The translations under genes were made by a program, and so were the position numbers. From assembly GCF_000376825.1 (NCBI RefSeq), contig NZ_AQXW01000004.1, forward strand, positions 310,001-374,000: a DNA stretch of 64,000 bases, in the 5' to 3' direction. Shown here one piece after another: positions 1 through 8,464 of the stretch (the stretch's first letter is position 1; every line of letters begins with the position of its first letter). The DNA is from Demetria terragena DSM 11295 (lineage in GTDB: Bacteria > Actinomycetota > Actinomycetes > Actinomycetales > Dermatophilaceae). The notes below the pieces were generated by a model, which was not told the origin of the DNA, made no database searches, and worked only from the letters and a program-made list of their open reading frames with translations.

Positions 1-685
1 GGTTGCGGCCGAGCGCGAACGACGTGAATTGGGCGCCCTCCGGCAGCATGTTGACCATGGTGTGCAGGAGTTCAGGGTTCGGCGGCGCACCGTAGGGAAT
101 CCCCATACACAACTGGAACAGCGGCGGTGCCTCGATGAGTCCTTCCTCCACCAGGACGTTCGCGAACCACAGGTTTCCGGTGTCAAAGATCTCCAACTCC
201 GGACGCACCCCAAGGGTTTGAATGCGTTTGGAGCCCTCGCGCAGCATGTCGGGAGTGGATACATAGAGGGTCGAGCCATCACCGAAGTTGAGTGACCCGC
301 AGTCCAGCGTGCAAATCTCCGGGAGGAGTTCCTCTACATGCGGCAGCCGGTCCAACGCGTTGATGAGGTCAGTGCCGGGCATGTGCTCCGTGGGTGCCTG
401 GGGATTCAGGATGAGATCCCCGCCCATTCCGGCCGTGAGGTTGATGACGGGGTCGACGTCGGAGGCCTTGATCTGTCGAACCACTTCGCGGTAGTACGCG
501 ACCTCCCGGGAGCTTTTCGTCGTCTCGATGTCGCGCACGTGGATATGGATCACCGATGCCCCAGCGCGAGCGGCCGCGATCGCGTCGGCGGCAATCTCAT
601 CGGGGCTCACGGGAACGTGCTCGCTCCGGCCGGCGGTGTCACCCGCCCCGGTGACGGCGCACGTCAGGACGACTTTGCGATTCAT
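1..685 (-). CDS. Beta-keto acid cleavage enzyme (BKACE, DUF849 family), 3' part cut by the window edge
   Basis: The frame stays open from ATG 685 to the window edge, giving about 228 residues of a family that is usually 270-310 residues, so the C-terminus is missing. BKACE enzymes cleave a beta-keto acid with acetyl-CoA to give acetoacetate and a CoA ester, using zinc. Visible family signatures are the zinc-binding HIHVRD near residue 46 and NLTAGMGGD near residue 80. AAGGAG lies about 6 bases before the ATG. The start overlaps the stop of the upstream regulator (ATGA), so the two are translationally coupled. The substrate cannot be told from the sequence; dehydrocarnitine and 3-keto-5-aminohexanoate are known substrates in the family. 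Confidence 0.88.
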   Translation of the reverse strand, partial: MNRKVVLTCAVTGAGDTAGRSEHVPVSPDEIAADAIAAARAGASVIHIHVRDIETTKSSREVAYYREVVRQIKASDVDPVINLTAGMGGDLILNPQAPTEHMPGTDLINALDRLPHVEELLPEICTLDCGSLNFGDGSTLYVSTPDMLREGSKRIQTLGVRPELEIFDTGNLWFANVLVEEGLIEAPPLFQLCMGIPYGAPPNPELLHTMVNMLPEGAQFTSFALGRN

Positions 686-1557
686 GAGGACTCCTTATCG
701 GGAACGTGAATGAAAACTGCTCGGTCGAGGTAGGCGTCCATCTGTCGCCGCATCGCCGCCATGGAGAGGGTTCCGGTCAGCACTTTGAGGCCGTAGCCGT
801 CCAGAACCGAGGTGATCTCATCAGCCAGGGCGTCAGGCGCCGCGGGCCGAACGCACCCTTGAGTTTGACCGTCGACCACTGCTGCACGGACGGTGCTCCA
901 CCATCGCCGATAACTCTCGATGTACTCCGGGTCCGGTGCGCGCCCCCCAACCGAATTGCGCGCCCAGGCCTGCACCCAGATCGACCACTCCTGGCGAGCG
1001 GCCGCACCGATCGGCGACTGCAACTCCAGAAGGCGGCGCAGTCGCTCCTGCGCGTCGTCGAGATCGGAAAGCCAGGCCACTTGGCGGTCGAAGGCCAGCT
1101 TCACCGAGTACTTCAGCGCCGCACCGAAGAGGTCGCGCTTGTGTGGAAAGTGATGGTGAACGGTCGCGGTCGACACCCCTGCACGGCCCGCGATGTCGAG
1201 CACGCGCACCTCGTCGAACCCACGATCCGCCACGAGTTCCCACGCGGCCTCGACGATGGCGCGTTGGCGTGGTGAATGCTCGTGGGCTTCTTGCCCAGAT
1301 TCCTGGACGTCACTCCCCGACGGTGGCACCGAGACCAGAGCTTCTCCGCCCAGCAGCCACTGAACGGTCGCCCCGGTGACCGTGGCCAGGGAGAACAGTT
1401 CGGTCGCCGTCAGGCGGCGAACACCAGACAGAGATTTGGACAGTTTGGTCTCATCGAGCCCGAGATGCGCCGCAACCTCACGCTGCGATAGACCGCTGAG
1501 ATGGATCGCTTGGCGTGCTCGATCGGCCATGGCGAGACGATCCAGGGCGTGAGGCAT
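682..1557 (-). CDS. Fusion regulator: XRE-type HTH followed by a TetR-family repressor
   Basis: This 291-residue protein carries two DNA-binding modules. Residues about 10-70 resemble an XRE/Cro HTH ([20 protein letters not shown]). Residues about 95-145 form a TetR N-terminal HTH ([19 protein letters not shown]), followed by a TetR-like ligand-binding helical region. Its stop overlaps the start of the BKACE gene, so it probably controls that gene and responds to a related keto acid or its precursor. A perfect 17-base palindrome lies 20 bases upstream of the start, which suggests autorepression. ATG 1557 was chosen because the XRE helices need residues near the N-terminus. ATG 1530 is an alternative, and neither has a clear ribosome binding site. 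Confidence 0.85.
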   Translation of the reverse strand: MPHALDRLAMADRARQAIHLSGLSQREVAAHLGLDETKLSKSLSGVRRLTATELFSLATVTGATVQWLLGGEALVSVPPSGSDVQESGQEAHEHSPRQRAIVEAAWELVADRGFDEVRVLDIAGRAGVSTATVHHHFPHKRDLFGAALKYSVKLAFDRQVAWLSDLDDAQERLRRLLELQSPIGAAARQEWSIWVQAWARNSVGGRAPDPEYIESYRRWWSTVRAAVVDGQTQGCVRPAAPDALADEITSVLDGYGLKVLTGTLSMAAMRRQMDAYLDRAVFIHVPDKESS

Positions 1558-1577
1558 GGCTCACACCGTAGGGACTA

Positions 1578-1594
1578 CTTGCGATTATCGCAAG
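1578..1594. promoter_or_regulatory. Perfect palindrome, likely operator of the XRE-TetR regulator
   Basis: CTTGCGAT-T-ATCGCAAG has perfect 8-base arms around a single central base. It sits 20 bases upstream of the regulator's ATG, inside the only region that could hold its promoter. Size and symmetry fit a TetR-dimer site. The functional role is inferred. Confidence 0.65.
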
Positions 1595-1603
1595 GCGACG
1601 AGT

Positions 1604-2110
1604 TCACCCACCGGCGGCGTAATACAGAACGTCCCAGTGGGTGGCTTCTTTGGTGTAGATGTTTCCCGAGGAGGCCTTCCAGTGCGGGTATCCGTCGCCA
1701 CGCACCCCCGCATAGGTGAAGTGCTCGCGGACATAGGACTCCAGACAGTCGGTGAGCCGATAGTCCAACTTCCAACCGTTCCAGTGGCTGTAGGTCGTAC
1801 TGGTGGAATGCCCAGTTTCCGTCGCACCGGTCACCGTGATGGCGCAGCCGCTGTATTTCTTCAGCACGATGGCTCCACTGATGGTGTCTTGGCGGACCTG
1901 CTCAAAGGAGGTGCACCGGGGGTCATCTCGGTCCGCGCAGTCATCAGGAGATACCCAGGGAATTCCTGCGGCCGTGAGTTGCCTGGTCGCCTCGGCGTGG
2001 CTGATGCGCTCAGCATCGGCCGTGGGGACCGCTACGGATGCGGCGGGGAAGATCAGTCCCGAGGCGACCATGCTGATCGCGAGGACTCGTCGAGCGGTGC
2101 GTACTGCCAT
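1604..2110 (-). CDS. Small secreted protein with a peptidase M15-like histidine/aspartate pattern
   Basis: The 168 residues begin with a typical Sec signal (positive MAVRTARR, hydrophobic core, cleavage probably after SVA near residue 27). The mature part has four cysteines likely to form disulfides. It shows SHWNGWKLD, a His-x6-Asp pattern like the first two zinc ligands of M15 D-Ala-D-Ala peptidases, and a later THWDVLYY that could supply the third His. This suggests a small M15/hedgehog-fold cell-wall enzyme, but the fold assignment is inference and the protein could be inactive. It stands alone between the regulator and a tRNA gene. Confidence 0.6.
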   Translation of the reverse strand: MAVRTARRVLAISMVASGLIFPAASVAVPTADAERISHAEATRQLTAAGIPWVSPDDCADRDDPRCTSFEQVRQDTISGAIVLKKYSGCAITVTGATETGHSTSTTYSHWNGWKLDYRLTDCLESYVREHFTYAGVRGDGYPHWKASSGNIYTKEATHWDVLYYAAGG

Positions 2111-2155
2111 GAGGTCTCCTGCCCTAGAGGCATTCGACGTTAGGCGAAGTGTGGG

Positions 2156-2229
2156 TGGATGTGAAGGGACTCGAACCCCTGACCTCTCGCGTGTGAAGCG
2201 AACGCTCTAACCAGCTGAGCTACACATCC
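2156..2229 (-). tRNA. tRNA-Val (anticodon CAC)
   Basis: The reverse strand folds into a cloverleaf: acceptor stem GGATGTG/CACATCC, D-arm GCTC...GAGC, anticodon loop TTCACAC giving CAC, and a T-loop with TTCGAGT. The discriminator base is A. CCA is not encoded. Confidence 0.95.
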
Positions 2230-2279
2230 TGGTGCGACGGGAAGGATAGCCCGCCGCCAGACTGAAACCGAAATCGGAC

Positions 2280-2723
2280 CTACCCGAGGCCCGGAAGATC
2301 CTTCAGCCAGTTCTCAATGCCATCGGGGAAGAAGCCGGGAACCCCGCTGATCGCGAAGAGCGCCCAGAAGATCGCCAGGACGACGATGAGCGTCGCCAGA
2401 CCCACCAACGCCGACACCCACCAAGGCTGAGCTCGCATCCAGAGTTCCCAGGACTTGACCTTGGCCTTGGCCCAGTCGAGCACGCGCTTGGCCCATTCAA
2501 ACTCGGTGGCCCAGATACCCAGTCCGGCGAAAATAATGAGCCAACCCGGCCCGGGCGCTGGCAGCGCGATGACGCCACCGATCACGACAATCAATCCGAG
2601 AATAAAAATGAAGGTGCGGTAGACCTTCGCCGTTGCCGGGTTCGAGCGGATCTTCCGTCGCCAGGCCCAATCGTCCTCTTCGGCGTCAATCAGAATGTTG
2701 TCATCTTCGTGGTGCTGGGTCAT
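2280..2723 (-). CDS. PGPGW-family transmembrane protein (TIGR02611 type)
   Basis: This 147-residue actinobacterial membrane protein has an acidic N-terminus, two adjacent hydrophobic segments around residues 38-75 and a third near residues 100-125. The diagnostic LPAPGPGWLIIFAGLGIWATE stretch is split here as PGPGW followed by LIIFAGLGIWATEFEWA. The molecular function of the family is unknown. The ATG overlaps the stop of pabC by four bases, so it is co-translated with a folate-pathway gene. That is probably positional only, since nothing in the sequence links it to PABA synthesis. Confidence 0.85.
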   Translation of the reverse strand: MTQHHEDDNILIDAEEDDWAWRRKIRSNPATAKVYRTFIFILGLIVVIGGVIALPAPGPGWLIIFAGLGIWATEFEWAKRVLDWAKAKVKSWELWMRAQPWWVSALVGLATLIVVLAIFWALFAISGVPGFFPDGIENWLKDLPGLG

Positions 2724-3559
2724 CCCGCCTCGTCCTCGTCATGGGCCGCCGCCGCAGCGAAGGCCTGCGCCATGGCCTCTGTCAGAGGACGATCGGAGGG
2801 CATTGATCGTTCCCCCACCGCGGTGATTCCCTGGATGTCCCGCGTCGAAGAAGTCAGGAAGGCCTCATCGCAGGAGTCGAGGATCGACAACTCCAGCGTC
2901 TTTTCCTGAACCGGTAGTCCCGCCGCACGTCCCCACTCCAGCGCGAGCTCGCGGGTAATTCCGGCTAGCGCACCGGACTCCAACGACGGGGTCACAATCT
3001 CGCCGTCCACGACGACAAAAATGTTAGATCCGGTGCCCTCACAGAGCTCACCGCGAGTGTTGGCCAGGATTGCCTCCGTCGCACCACGCTCACGTGCCGC
3101 GGCCAGCGCGACCGCGTTCTCGGCGTACGAGGTGGTCTTCAGCCCCGCGACGGCGCTGCGTTCGTTGCGCGTCCACGAGACGGGAATCACTGTCGTCGTC
3201 GCAGGCGGGACATCAATCGGTGTGGCCATGGCGATGTAGCTCATGGGGCTTCCAATGCGCTCTGAACCTAACGGACCGACACCAGCAGTCACCGTGTACC
3301 GCAGCCGGACCAGGCCATCGAGCCCATCAAGCACCGCGGCAATACCTTCATTGAGGAGTCCGCGGTCAGCCGTGGGCAAACCCAGCCCGGTCAAGGAACG
3401 GTCCATCCGGTCATGGTGGCGGGTACGCGCAAAAACCTTGCCGTCCACCACTTTGCACGTCTCAAACACTCCGTCGCCGACCGTCACTCCGTGATCGAGG
3501 GCACTGAGCGCGGGTTGGTCGCCAACGAGTGCACCGTTGACCCACACATTGATTGTCAT
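2720..3559 (-). CDS. pabC: Aminodeoxychorismate lyase, class IV aminotransferase fold
   Basis: The 279-residue protein releases pyruvate from 4-amino-4-deoxychorismate to give p-aminobenzoate for folate synthesis. It shows the class IV PLP fold: GDGVFET near residue 30, the likely Schiff-base lysine in LKTTSYAENA near residue 140, and the phosphate-binding LCEGTGSNIF and GALAGITRE stretches. Branched-chain or D-amino-acid transaminase is the alternative within the fold. The call is supported by pabB about 1 kb upstream on the same strand, with only a quinone oxidoreductase between them. Confidence 0.82.
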   Translation of the reverse strand: MTINVWVNGALVGDQPALSALDHGVTVGDGVFETCKVVDGKVFARTRHHDRMDRSLTGLGLPTADRGLLNEGIAAVLDGLDGLVRLRYTVTAGVGPLGSERIGSPMSYIAMATPIDVPPATTTVIPVSWTRNERSAVAGLKTTSYAENAVALAAARERGATEAILANTRGELCEGTGSNIFVVVDGEIVTPSLESGALAGITRELALEWGRAAGLPVQEKTLELSILDSCDEAFLTSSTRDIQGITAVGERSMPSDRPLTEAMAQAFAAAAAHDEDEAG

Positions 3560-3586
3560 GATGCGACCTTATCGAGGTGTCACCAG

Positions 3587-4549
3587 TCAGATCGTCAAGA
3601 CGACCTTTCCCGTCGCTGCTCGTTGCTCGATGCACTGCAGCGCATCGACGGCTCGCTCCAACGGGAAGGTCGCGCCCACGATCGGGGCCAATGCCCCGCT
3701 CGCCAAGGCACTCTCCATCGCGGTCCACTCCTTCGCGACGTGCCCGGGCCGAGACAAGGCGTATGCTCCCCATCCCACACCGACGGTCGAAATGTTATTC
3801 AGGAGTAGTCGATTCACCTTCACACTCGGGATGTCACCCGCAGTGAATCCGATGACCAACAGGCGTCCGTGCTCACGCAAGGTGCGCAGCGAGTCCGTGA
3901 ATCGATCGCCTCCGACGGGGTCAACCACGATGTCGACCGACTTGCCGACAGCGTCCTTAAAGCCCTCGCTCAGGACGAACTCATCGGCCCCTGCCTGTAT
4001 GGCGACGGCTCCCTTCTCCTCGCTGGAGACCACCGCGATGACCTTTCCTGCACCAAAGGCTTTCGCGACCTGGATGGAACTCGTACCAATCCCGCCAGCG
4101 GCTCCGTGCACCAGGACTGTCTCGCCACCTTCCAGGTGTCCGCGCTCGATCAGCGCGAAGTACGAGGTGCCGTAGTTGAAGATGAATGAGGCACCTGCCT
4201 CGAAACTCACCTGGTCCGGAAGCTTGAAAGTGAGGTCAGGCTGCGCCAGAACGCGCTCCGCGAAACCACCCAGCCTGGTGAGGGCACACACCCGATCGCC
4301 GACGTTGAGACCGCTGGATTCTGGCGCTGACACCACGATGCCCGCCACCTCCGCCCCTGGGATGAACGGCAACTCTGGCTTGAGCTGATACAGCCCACGA
4401 GTCTGGAGCAACTCCGGAAACGCGACGCCTGCAGCTTTGACCTCGATACTCACCATCGAGTCGTCTGTTGGTACGGGAACCTCGACACATTCGACCGCCG
4501 CGGGGCCGTCCAGGCTGGTGATCTGGATCGCGCGCATGTTGTCAGTCAC
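3587..4549 (-). CDS. Zinc-independent medium-chain oxidoreductase, NADPH:quinone reductase type
   Basis: This 320-residue MDR protein has the quinone-oxidoreductase layout: an N-terminal GroES-like domain (VAFPELLQTRGLYQ, PGAEVAGIV), then a Rossmann domain with the nucleotide motif HGAAGGIGTSSIQVAKAFGA near residue 150. The catalytic and structural zinc ligands of alcohol dehydrogenases are absent. It would reduce quinones or enones with NADPH in the cytoplasm. It lies between pabB and pabC with 52- and 27-base gaps, suggesting one transcript. ATG 4537 is an alternative start. Confidence 0.88.
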   Translation of the reverse strand: MTDNMRAIQITSLDGPAAVECVEVPVPTDDSMVSIEVKAAGVAFPELLQTRGLYQLKPELPFIPGAEVAGIVVSAPESSGLNVGDRVCALTRLGGFAERVLAQPDLTFKLPDQVSFEAGASFIFNYGTSYFALIERGHLEGGETVLVHGAAGGIGTSSIQVAKAFGAGKVIAVVSSEEKGAVAIQAGADEFVLSEGFKDAVGKSVDIVVDPVGGDRFTDSLRTLREHGRLLVIGFTAGDIPSVKVNRLLLNNISTVGVGWGAYALSRPGHVAKEWTAMESALASGALAPIVGATFPLERAVDALQCIEQRAATGKVVLTI

Positions 4550-4601
4550 TCCATCTCCTCGGGCTCATCGTCATGCCTAGACCAGGCATGACGATCATCT
4601 C

Positions 4602-5651
4602 CTACACCGCCGCATCGGAGGGTCCCAATGCGTGTCCGGCCAAAGAAATCAATCGTCGGGCCTTCAGTTCGGTCTCCGCCCATTCGCTCGACGGGTCTGA
4701 GCCCCAAGTAATTCCGGCCCCAGTACCGAAGCGAAGAAGGCGCTGGCCGCCAGCATCACGCTCTGCCCAGAAGGTGCGGATCCCGACCGCGAGGCGCGCC
4801 TCCCCTGCGTCACTGTCCACCCACCCGATTGCTCCGCAGTATGGCCCTCGCCGGACTGGCTCCAGACTCCGGATAGCTTCTAGCGCAGACGATTTCGGCG
4901 CACCGGAGACAGACCCGGGTGGGTAGGTGGCGGCCAAGATGTCGTGCCAGCCGGTCTGGGGACGAAGTCGGGACGCGATCGTCGAGACCAGGTGCACGAC
5001 GCCGGGGTGCGCCTCCTCAGCGCATAACTGCTCGACATCGACCGATCCGGGAAGACTCACGGCCGAGAGGTCGTTTCGGACCAGATCTGTGATCATGATG
5101 TTCTCGGTACGGTCTTTTTCCAGCATCTGATCTGCCGTCGGCGCGGTGCCCTTGATCGGGCCAGACACGAGACGGTCGCCTGCGCGCTCGAGAAACAGTT
5201 CAGGAGACGCACACACGACATCGAGGCGAGCAGCCGGTACGTCGATCCGCGCGGCGTACGGAGCTGGATTGCTCTGCTGGAGAACATCATTCAAACGGTC
5301 GAGGTCGAATGATTCGGAGATTCGACGAGAGAGCACGCGGCAGAGGTTGACCTGGTAGGTCTCGCCCGCGGCAATCGATCGGCGAATCCGCGAAACCCCC
5401 TCGAGGTAGGCCTCCTCAGTCAGCGACGACTCCCAGCCATCGAGGTAGTCCGCAACGGCTTGCAGCGGAGCGGCGGCCGGGCGTACCCGGTGTTCGACAT
5501 GTGCCATGCGCACCGCGGTGAGTTCACCTTCGAAGGTGACTACCACCGCCCAAAAGCCGGCCCGTTCGAGCTTGGCGGGGTCGGAGGTGACGTCGAGGAC
5601 CCCCGTGGCCACTCGATCCCCGAACTCGGCACGTCCCGGCGTCACCGGCAC
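4602..5651 (-). CDS. pabB: Aminodeoxychorismate synthase component I
   Basis: The 349-residue chorismate-binding enzyme aminates chorismate to aminodeoxychorismate, using ammonia from a PabA glutaminase that is not in this window. Motifs include PIKGTAP (the lysine favours PabB over TrpE, which has alanine there), RTENIMITDLVRNDLS, GSVSGAPKSSALEAI and the C-terminal GAGITWGSDPSSEWAET. The N-terminal part is shorter than in full-length E. coli PabB, as is common in actinomycetes. It is first in a same-strand series with the oxidoreductase and pabC. Confidence 0.9.
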   Translation of the reverse strand: MPVTPGRAEFGDRVATGVLDVTSDPAKLERAGFWAVVVTFEGELTAVRMAHVEHRVRPAAAPLQAVADYLDGWESSLTEEAYLEGVSRIRRSIAAGETYQVNLCRVLSRRISESFDLDRLNDVLQQSNPAPYAARIDVPAARLDVVCASPELFLERAGDRLVSGPIKGTAPTADQMLEKDRTENIMITDLVRNDLSAVSLPGSVDVEQLCAEEAHPGVVHLVSTIASRLRPQTGWHDILAATYPPGSVSGAPKSSALEAIRSLEPVRRGPYCGAIGWVDSDAGEARLAVGIRTFWAERDAGGQRLLRFGTGAGITWGSDPSSEWAETELKARRLISLAGHALGPSDAAV

Positions 5652-5709
5652 AGGGTGCCAGACTTGGTGGCGAATCGAACACCCTTTCCGTCACCTGGAG
5701 TCCTCCGTT

Positions 5710-6645
5710 ATGAAGCACGTGGAGTTGTTAAGCGGTCTGGTGGGTCGCTGGTTTGCCGTCATCGTGATCGCCGCAGGTGTCATTGCCTTTCTGCTTCCGG
5801 ACTTCTTTGCCTCCGGCGCACCCGCGGTGAATTGGCTGCTCGCGACCATCATGCTGGGAATGGGTATGACCTTGCGTGCGTCTGATTTTGCGATTGTCGC
5901 CAAGCGTCCGTGGGCGCTCATCACCGGCGTCGCGGCCCAGTTCATCGTGATGCCGTTGGCGGGCTACGGCTTGGCCGTCGCACTCGACCTCTCCCCCGCC
6001 CTTGCCGCCGGAATGGTGTTAGTCGGCGCGGCGCCGGGAGGCACCGCATCCAACGTCATCGTCTATCTAGCGCGTGGCGACACCGCCCTCTCCGTGGCGA
6101 TGACGACCGTATCCACCCTTCTCGCTCCCCTCCTCACGCCCGCCATCGTCCTCCTGCTTGCCGACGAATTCATGAATGTCGACGCCGGGTCGCTCTTCAC
6201 CTCCATCGCGCAGATCGTGCTCCTGCCAGTTCTACTGGGAGTCTTGTTGCGGACCTTGGCCGGCGGCCTGGTGGAGCGTGTTGTTCCGGCGCTACCACTC
6301 GTGTCCGTGTTCGGCATCGCGGTCGTCGTCGCGATCGTGATCGGTGGAAGTGCTGACACGTTGCGTACGGTCGGTCTCACGGTGGTGCTCGCGGTCATCC
6401 TGCACAACGCTCTTGGACTCAGCCTTGGCTACGCGATCGCGAAAGTATGCAGGCTGGATGTCCCGGGGCGCCGTGCGGTCAGCGTGGAGGTCGGCATGCA
6501 GAACTCGGGCCTCGCGGCCGCCTTAGCGAGCGCACACTTCAATCCCGCCGCGGCACTGCCCGCTGCGATCTTTTCGGTGTGGCACAACATCTCGGGTCCA
6601 ATCCTGGCTTCCCGCTGGTCCCGACGTCCCGTTCGGTCGGAGTAG
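5710..6645 (+). CDS. Bile acid:sodium symporter family (BASS) transporter
   Basis: The 311-residue membrane protein has about ten hydrophobic segments and the family signatures LGMGMTLRASDF near residue 57, GAAPGGTASNVIVYLARGD near residue 105 and EVGMQNSGLAAALA near residue 265. BASS proteins couple organic-anion uptake to Na+. Bacterial members often carry pantoate or keto acids, and the substrate here is unknown. ATG 5710 is preceded by GGAG at about 9 bases. The frame extends upstream into the pabB promoter and coding region, but that extension lacks family character. A strong hairpin terminator follows directly. Confidence 0.9.
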   Translation: MKHVELLSGLVGRWFAVIVIAAGVIAFLLPDFFASGAPAVNWLLATIMLGMGMTLRASDFAIVAKRPWALITGVAAQFIVMPLAGYGLAVALDLSPALAAGMVLVGAAPGGTASNVIVYLARGDTALSVAMTTVSTLLAPLLTPAIVLLLADEFMNVDAGSLFTSIAQIVLLPVLLGVLLRTLAGGLVERVVPALPLVSVFGIAVVVAIVIGGSADTLRTVGLTVVLAVILHNALGLSLGYAIAKVCRLDVPGRRAVSVEVGMQNSGLAAALASAHFNPAAALPAAIFSVWHNISGPILASRWSRRPVRSE

Positions 6646-6653
6646 CCACACGC

Positions 6654-6686
6654 AAGGGGCGCCGACCACGATGGTCGGCGCCCCTT
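6654..6686. terminator. Bidirectional intrinsic terminator
   Basis: A perfect 15-base-pair GC-rich stem (6654-6668 with 6672-6686) closes on a 3-base loop. A T-rich stretch follows on the plus strand. It lies between two convergent genes, so it can serve both. Confidence 0.88.
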
Positions 6687-6703
6687 TGGGTTGTTGTCGT
6701 TGC

Positions 6704-7993
6704 TTAGGAAGCGGCCTTTGCCTTCTTCAGGTATCCCGCGATGGTGGTCTTGGCGTCCGGAGCCGTGAGCCCCGGAAGTGCGGCCTCGAACCGGTCCTGC
6801 AGGGTCTGGCTCGGCTGGATGGCCGTCGGGTCATCCTGATTCTGAACCTCCGCAGCGCCCCACGATGACGCTGCCTTGCGCTGGTTTGGCGTTCCGTGGT
6901 GCTCCTCGCTTTCGAATCCACAGTCGCCGATGTTAAAGGCAACGTTCTGGTAAGTCGTCAGATCCGAGGCACTCGCGCCGAGTCCCTTGCTGTGGGCGCC
7001 GGCATAGTTTCCGAACGCGTCCGCACCAAGTTCGGTAGCGCGGGTCGCCTCCGGCGACGGCGGTACATTCGCACCCGTGCCGTTCTCGAACTGAACGTGG
7101 TGGGCCATCTCATGGCTCATCACGACATCTGGACCGACGGCACCGTGGCCAGTTTCGTTCAGTGACTCAAGAATTCCGTCACCGAAGATCACCTTGTCGG
7201 CACTGTCCGGCCCGGTGTAGGCGAAGGCATTCAAAGAGAAGAGCGCATGCTTGCCGCCCTTCAGTGCCGGGTCAGACTTCACCAGGCTCTGAATATCCTT
7301 GGCGATCGAGGTGGCGTCTGCGTCGCCGACCTTGAAGAGCACTTTCAGCGTACGGGCCATGTTCGACTGCTTAGTGAAGATGTTGCGGTCCATTGACATC
7401 AACTGGATGTCGTCAAGCGGAACATCCCAGAACCCCTGGATGGTCTCGAAGCTTGAGGCGAGGCGCGGCCCCTCGGCTGCCGGCAAGTCGTGGTCACCGT
7501 CGTCCGGTGCGCCGAAGAGCAGCGCGTCATAGGTAGGCACCTCGAGTGCGCCCAGGTCCTCCAAGTAGGTCAGCGTTGTCGACTCAATCGGCGCCAGTTC
7601 CTTGTCAATCCAGTCGTTGAACGGAGTCGGACCGCACTCGTAGTCCTCAGGATTGATCACCCGCTTGCCGGCCAAGGCGGCACGACCACGGTTCTGAATC
7701 TTGGTAATTGCCATCTGCTGTTGCGGCTGATGCTCAATTCCTGCCTTGGCGTTGAACGCCTTCAACTTGGCTCGGTAGTCCTTGGGCAACTTCGTCAGAA
7801 TCCGCTGGTAGATCTTCTTGGCTTCCTTGGCCTGCTTGACGTTCGCAGCCTGCTTCAGGTCAATCGGCTTGCCGTACGAGGAACCTGGTCCACTCAGGTC
7901 GACGCTCGGGGCGGCGAGTGCTGATGAGGTCCCCATACCGGTGGCGCCGATTGCGACGGCAGCGGCGAGTGACAGTGATTTGCTGGATCGCAC
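6704..7993 (-). CDS. Secreted neutral zinc metallopeptidase (HExxH)
   Basis: The 429-residue precursor begins with a Sec signal (MRSSKSLSLAAAVAIGATG, cleavage probably near ALA-AP at residue 28). The mature protein has SHEMAHHVQF near residue 280, a zincin HExxH, and downstream TELGADAFGNYAG, whose Glu/Asp fits a third zinc ligand. This matches putative neutral zinc metallopeptidases of the YpfJ-like type. It likely acts outside the cell. A 9-base direct repeat lies about 110 bases upstream and may be a regulator site. It stands alone between a terminator and the tRNA cluster. Confidence 0.82.
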   Translation of the reverse strand: MRSSKSLSLAAAVAIGATGMGTSSALAAPSVDLSGPGSSYGKPIDLKQAANVKQAKEAKKIYQRILTKLPKDYRAKLKAFNAKAGIEHQPQQQMAITKIQNRGRAALAGKRVINPEDYECGPTPFNDWIDKELAPIESTTLTYLEDLGALEVPTYDALLFGAPDDGDHDLPAAEGPRLASSFETIQGFWDVPLDDIQLMSMDRNIFTKQSNMARTLKVLFKVGDADATSIAKDIQSLVKSDPALKGGKHALFSLNAFAYTGPDSADKVIFGDGILESLNETGHGAVGPDVVMSHEMAHHVQFENGTGANVPPSPEATRATELGADAFGNYAGAHSKGLGASASDLTTYQNVAFNIGDCGFESEEHHGTPNQRKAASSWGAAEVQNQDDPTAIQPSQTLQDRFEAALPGLTAPDAKTTIAGYLKKAKAAS

Positions 7994-8100
7994 AACTTCT
8001 CCCTCAGGTTGAGCACACAGCCGTTCCCGTGCACTCCTTCGCCTACCCTGGCGCCCAGAGCACGCTGAGGTCGAGGGTCTTGGGGTAATTCATACCCGCC

Positions 8101-8120
8101 CTTTACCTTCTCTTTACCTT
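8101..8120. promoter_or_regulatory. 11-base-spaced direct repeat upstream of the secreted peptidase
   Basis: CTTTACCTT occurs at 8101-8109 and again at 8112-8120, an exact 9-base repeat with one-helical-turn spacing. Such spacing is typical of OmpR/PhoB-class response-regulator sites. The regulator is not identified. Confidence 0.4.
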
Positions 8121-8142
8121 CGGCGCCGAGCCGCAAAACAAA

Positions 8143-8182
8143 ATCGGCCCCTGATGTACATCTCTGCACATCAGGGGCCGAT
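8143..8182 (-). terminator. Intrinsic terminator of the tRNA cluster
   Basis: ATCGGCCCCTGATGT pairs perfectly with 8168-8182, closing a 15-bp stem on a 10-base loop. Read on the minus strand it is followed by a T-rich tail. It lies just after tRNA-Val, the last tRNA of the cluster. Confidence 0.9.
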
Positions 8183-8186
8183 CAAC

Positions 8187-8261
8187 TGGTGGGCGATACT
8201 GGGTTTGAACCAGTGACCTCTTCCGTGTCAAGGAAGCGCGCTACCACTGCGCCAATCGCCC
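8187..8261 (-). tRNA. tRNA-Val (anticodon GAC)
   Basis: The acceptor stem is GGGCGAT/ATCGCCC, the anticodon loop TTGACAC reads GAC, and the T-loop contains TTCAAAC. Unlike the other tRNAs here, CCA is encoded (8187-8189). It is the last tRNA in a four-gene minus-strand cluster. Confidence 0.95.
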
Positions 8262-8265
8262 TCGT

Positions 8266-8287
8266 GGCTCCCTCAACTGAGGGAGCC
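8266..8287. other. Perfect hairpin between tRNA-Gly and tRNA-Val
   Basis: GGCTCCCTCA pairs with TGAGGGAGCC around a 2-base loop. It fills the spacer between two tRNA genes and may be a processing structure or an attenuating hairpin. There is no T-tract. Confidence 0.6.
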
Positions 8288-8289
8288 AG

Positions 8290-8362
8290 AGCGGACAACC
8301 GGGCTCGAACCGGCGACCTCAACCTTGGCAAGGTTGCGCTCTACCAACTGAGCTATGTCCGC
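8290..8362 (-). tRNA. tRNA-Gly (anticodon GCC), copy 2
   Basis: The acceptor stem is GCGGACA/TGTCCGC, the anticodon loop contains GCC, and the discriminator is U. CCA is not encoded. It is base-identical to the copy at 8573-8645. Confidence 0.96.
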
Positions 8363-8464
8363 CTGCTACTCGGCGTGCCGAGCAACGAGTCAGAACTGTA
8401 ACTGACCTCCGTCGACTTCCCCAAAACGGGGCTGTCAACGTCAGCAGACGCCACAGTTCGCACG

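Noticed and set aside
8463-8464. Encoded CCA end for tRNA-Cys
   Set aside because: The bases after the acceptor stem read differently from CCA, so CCA must be added after transcription.
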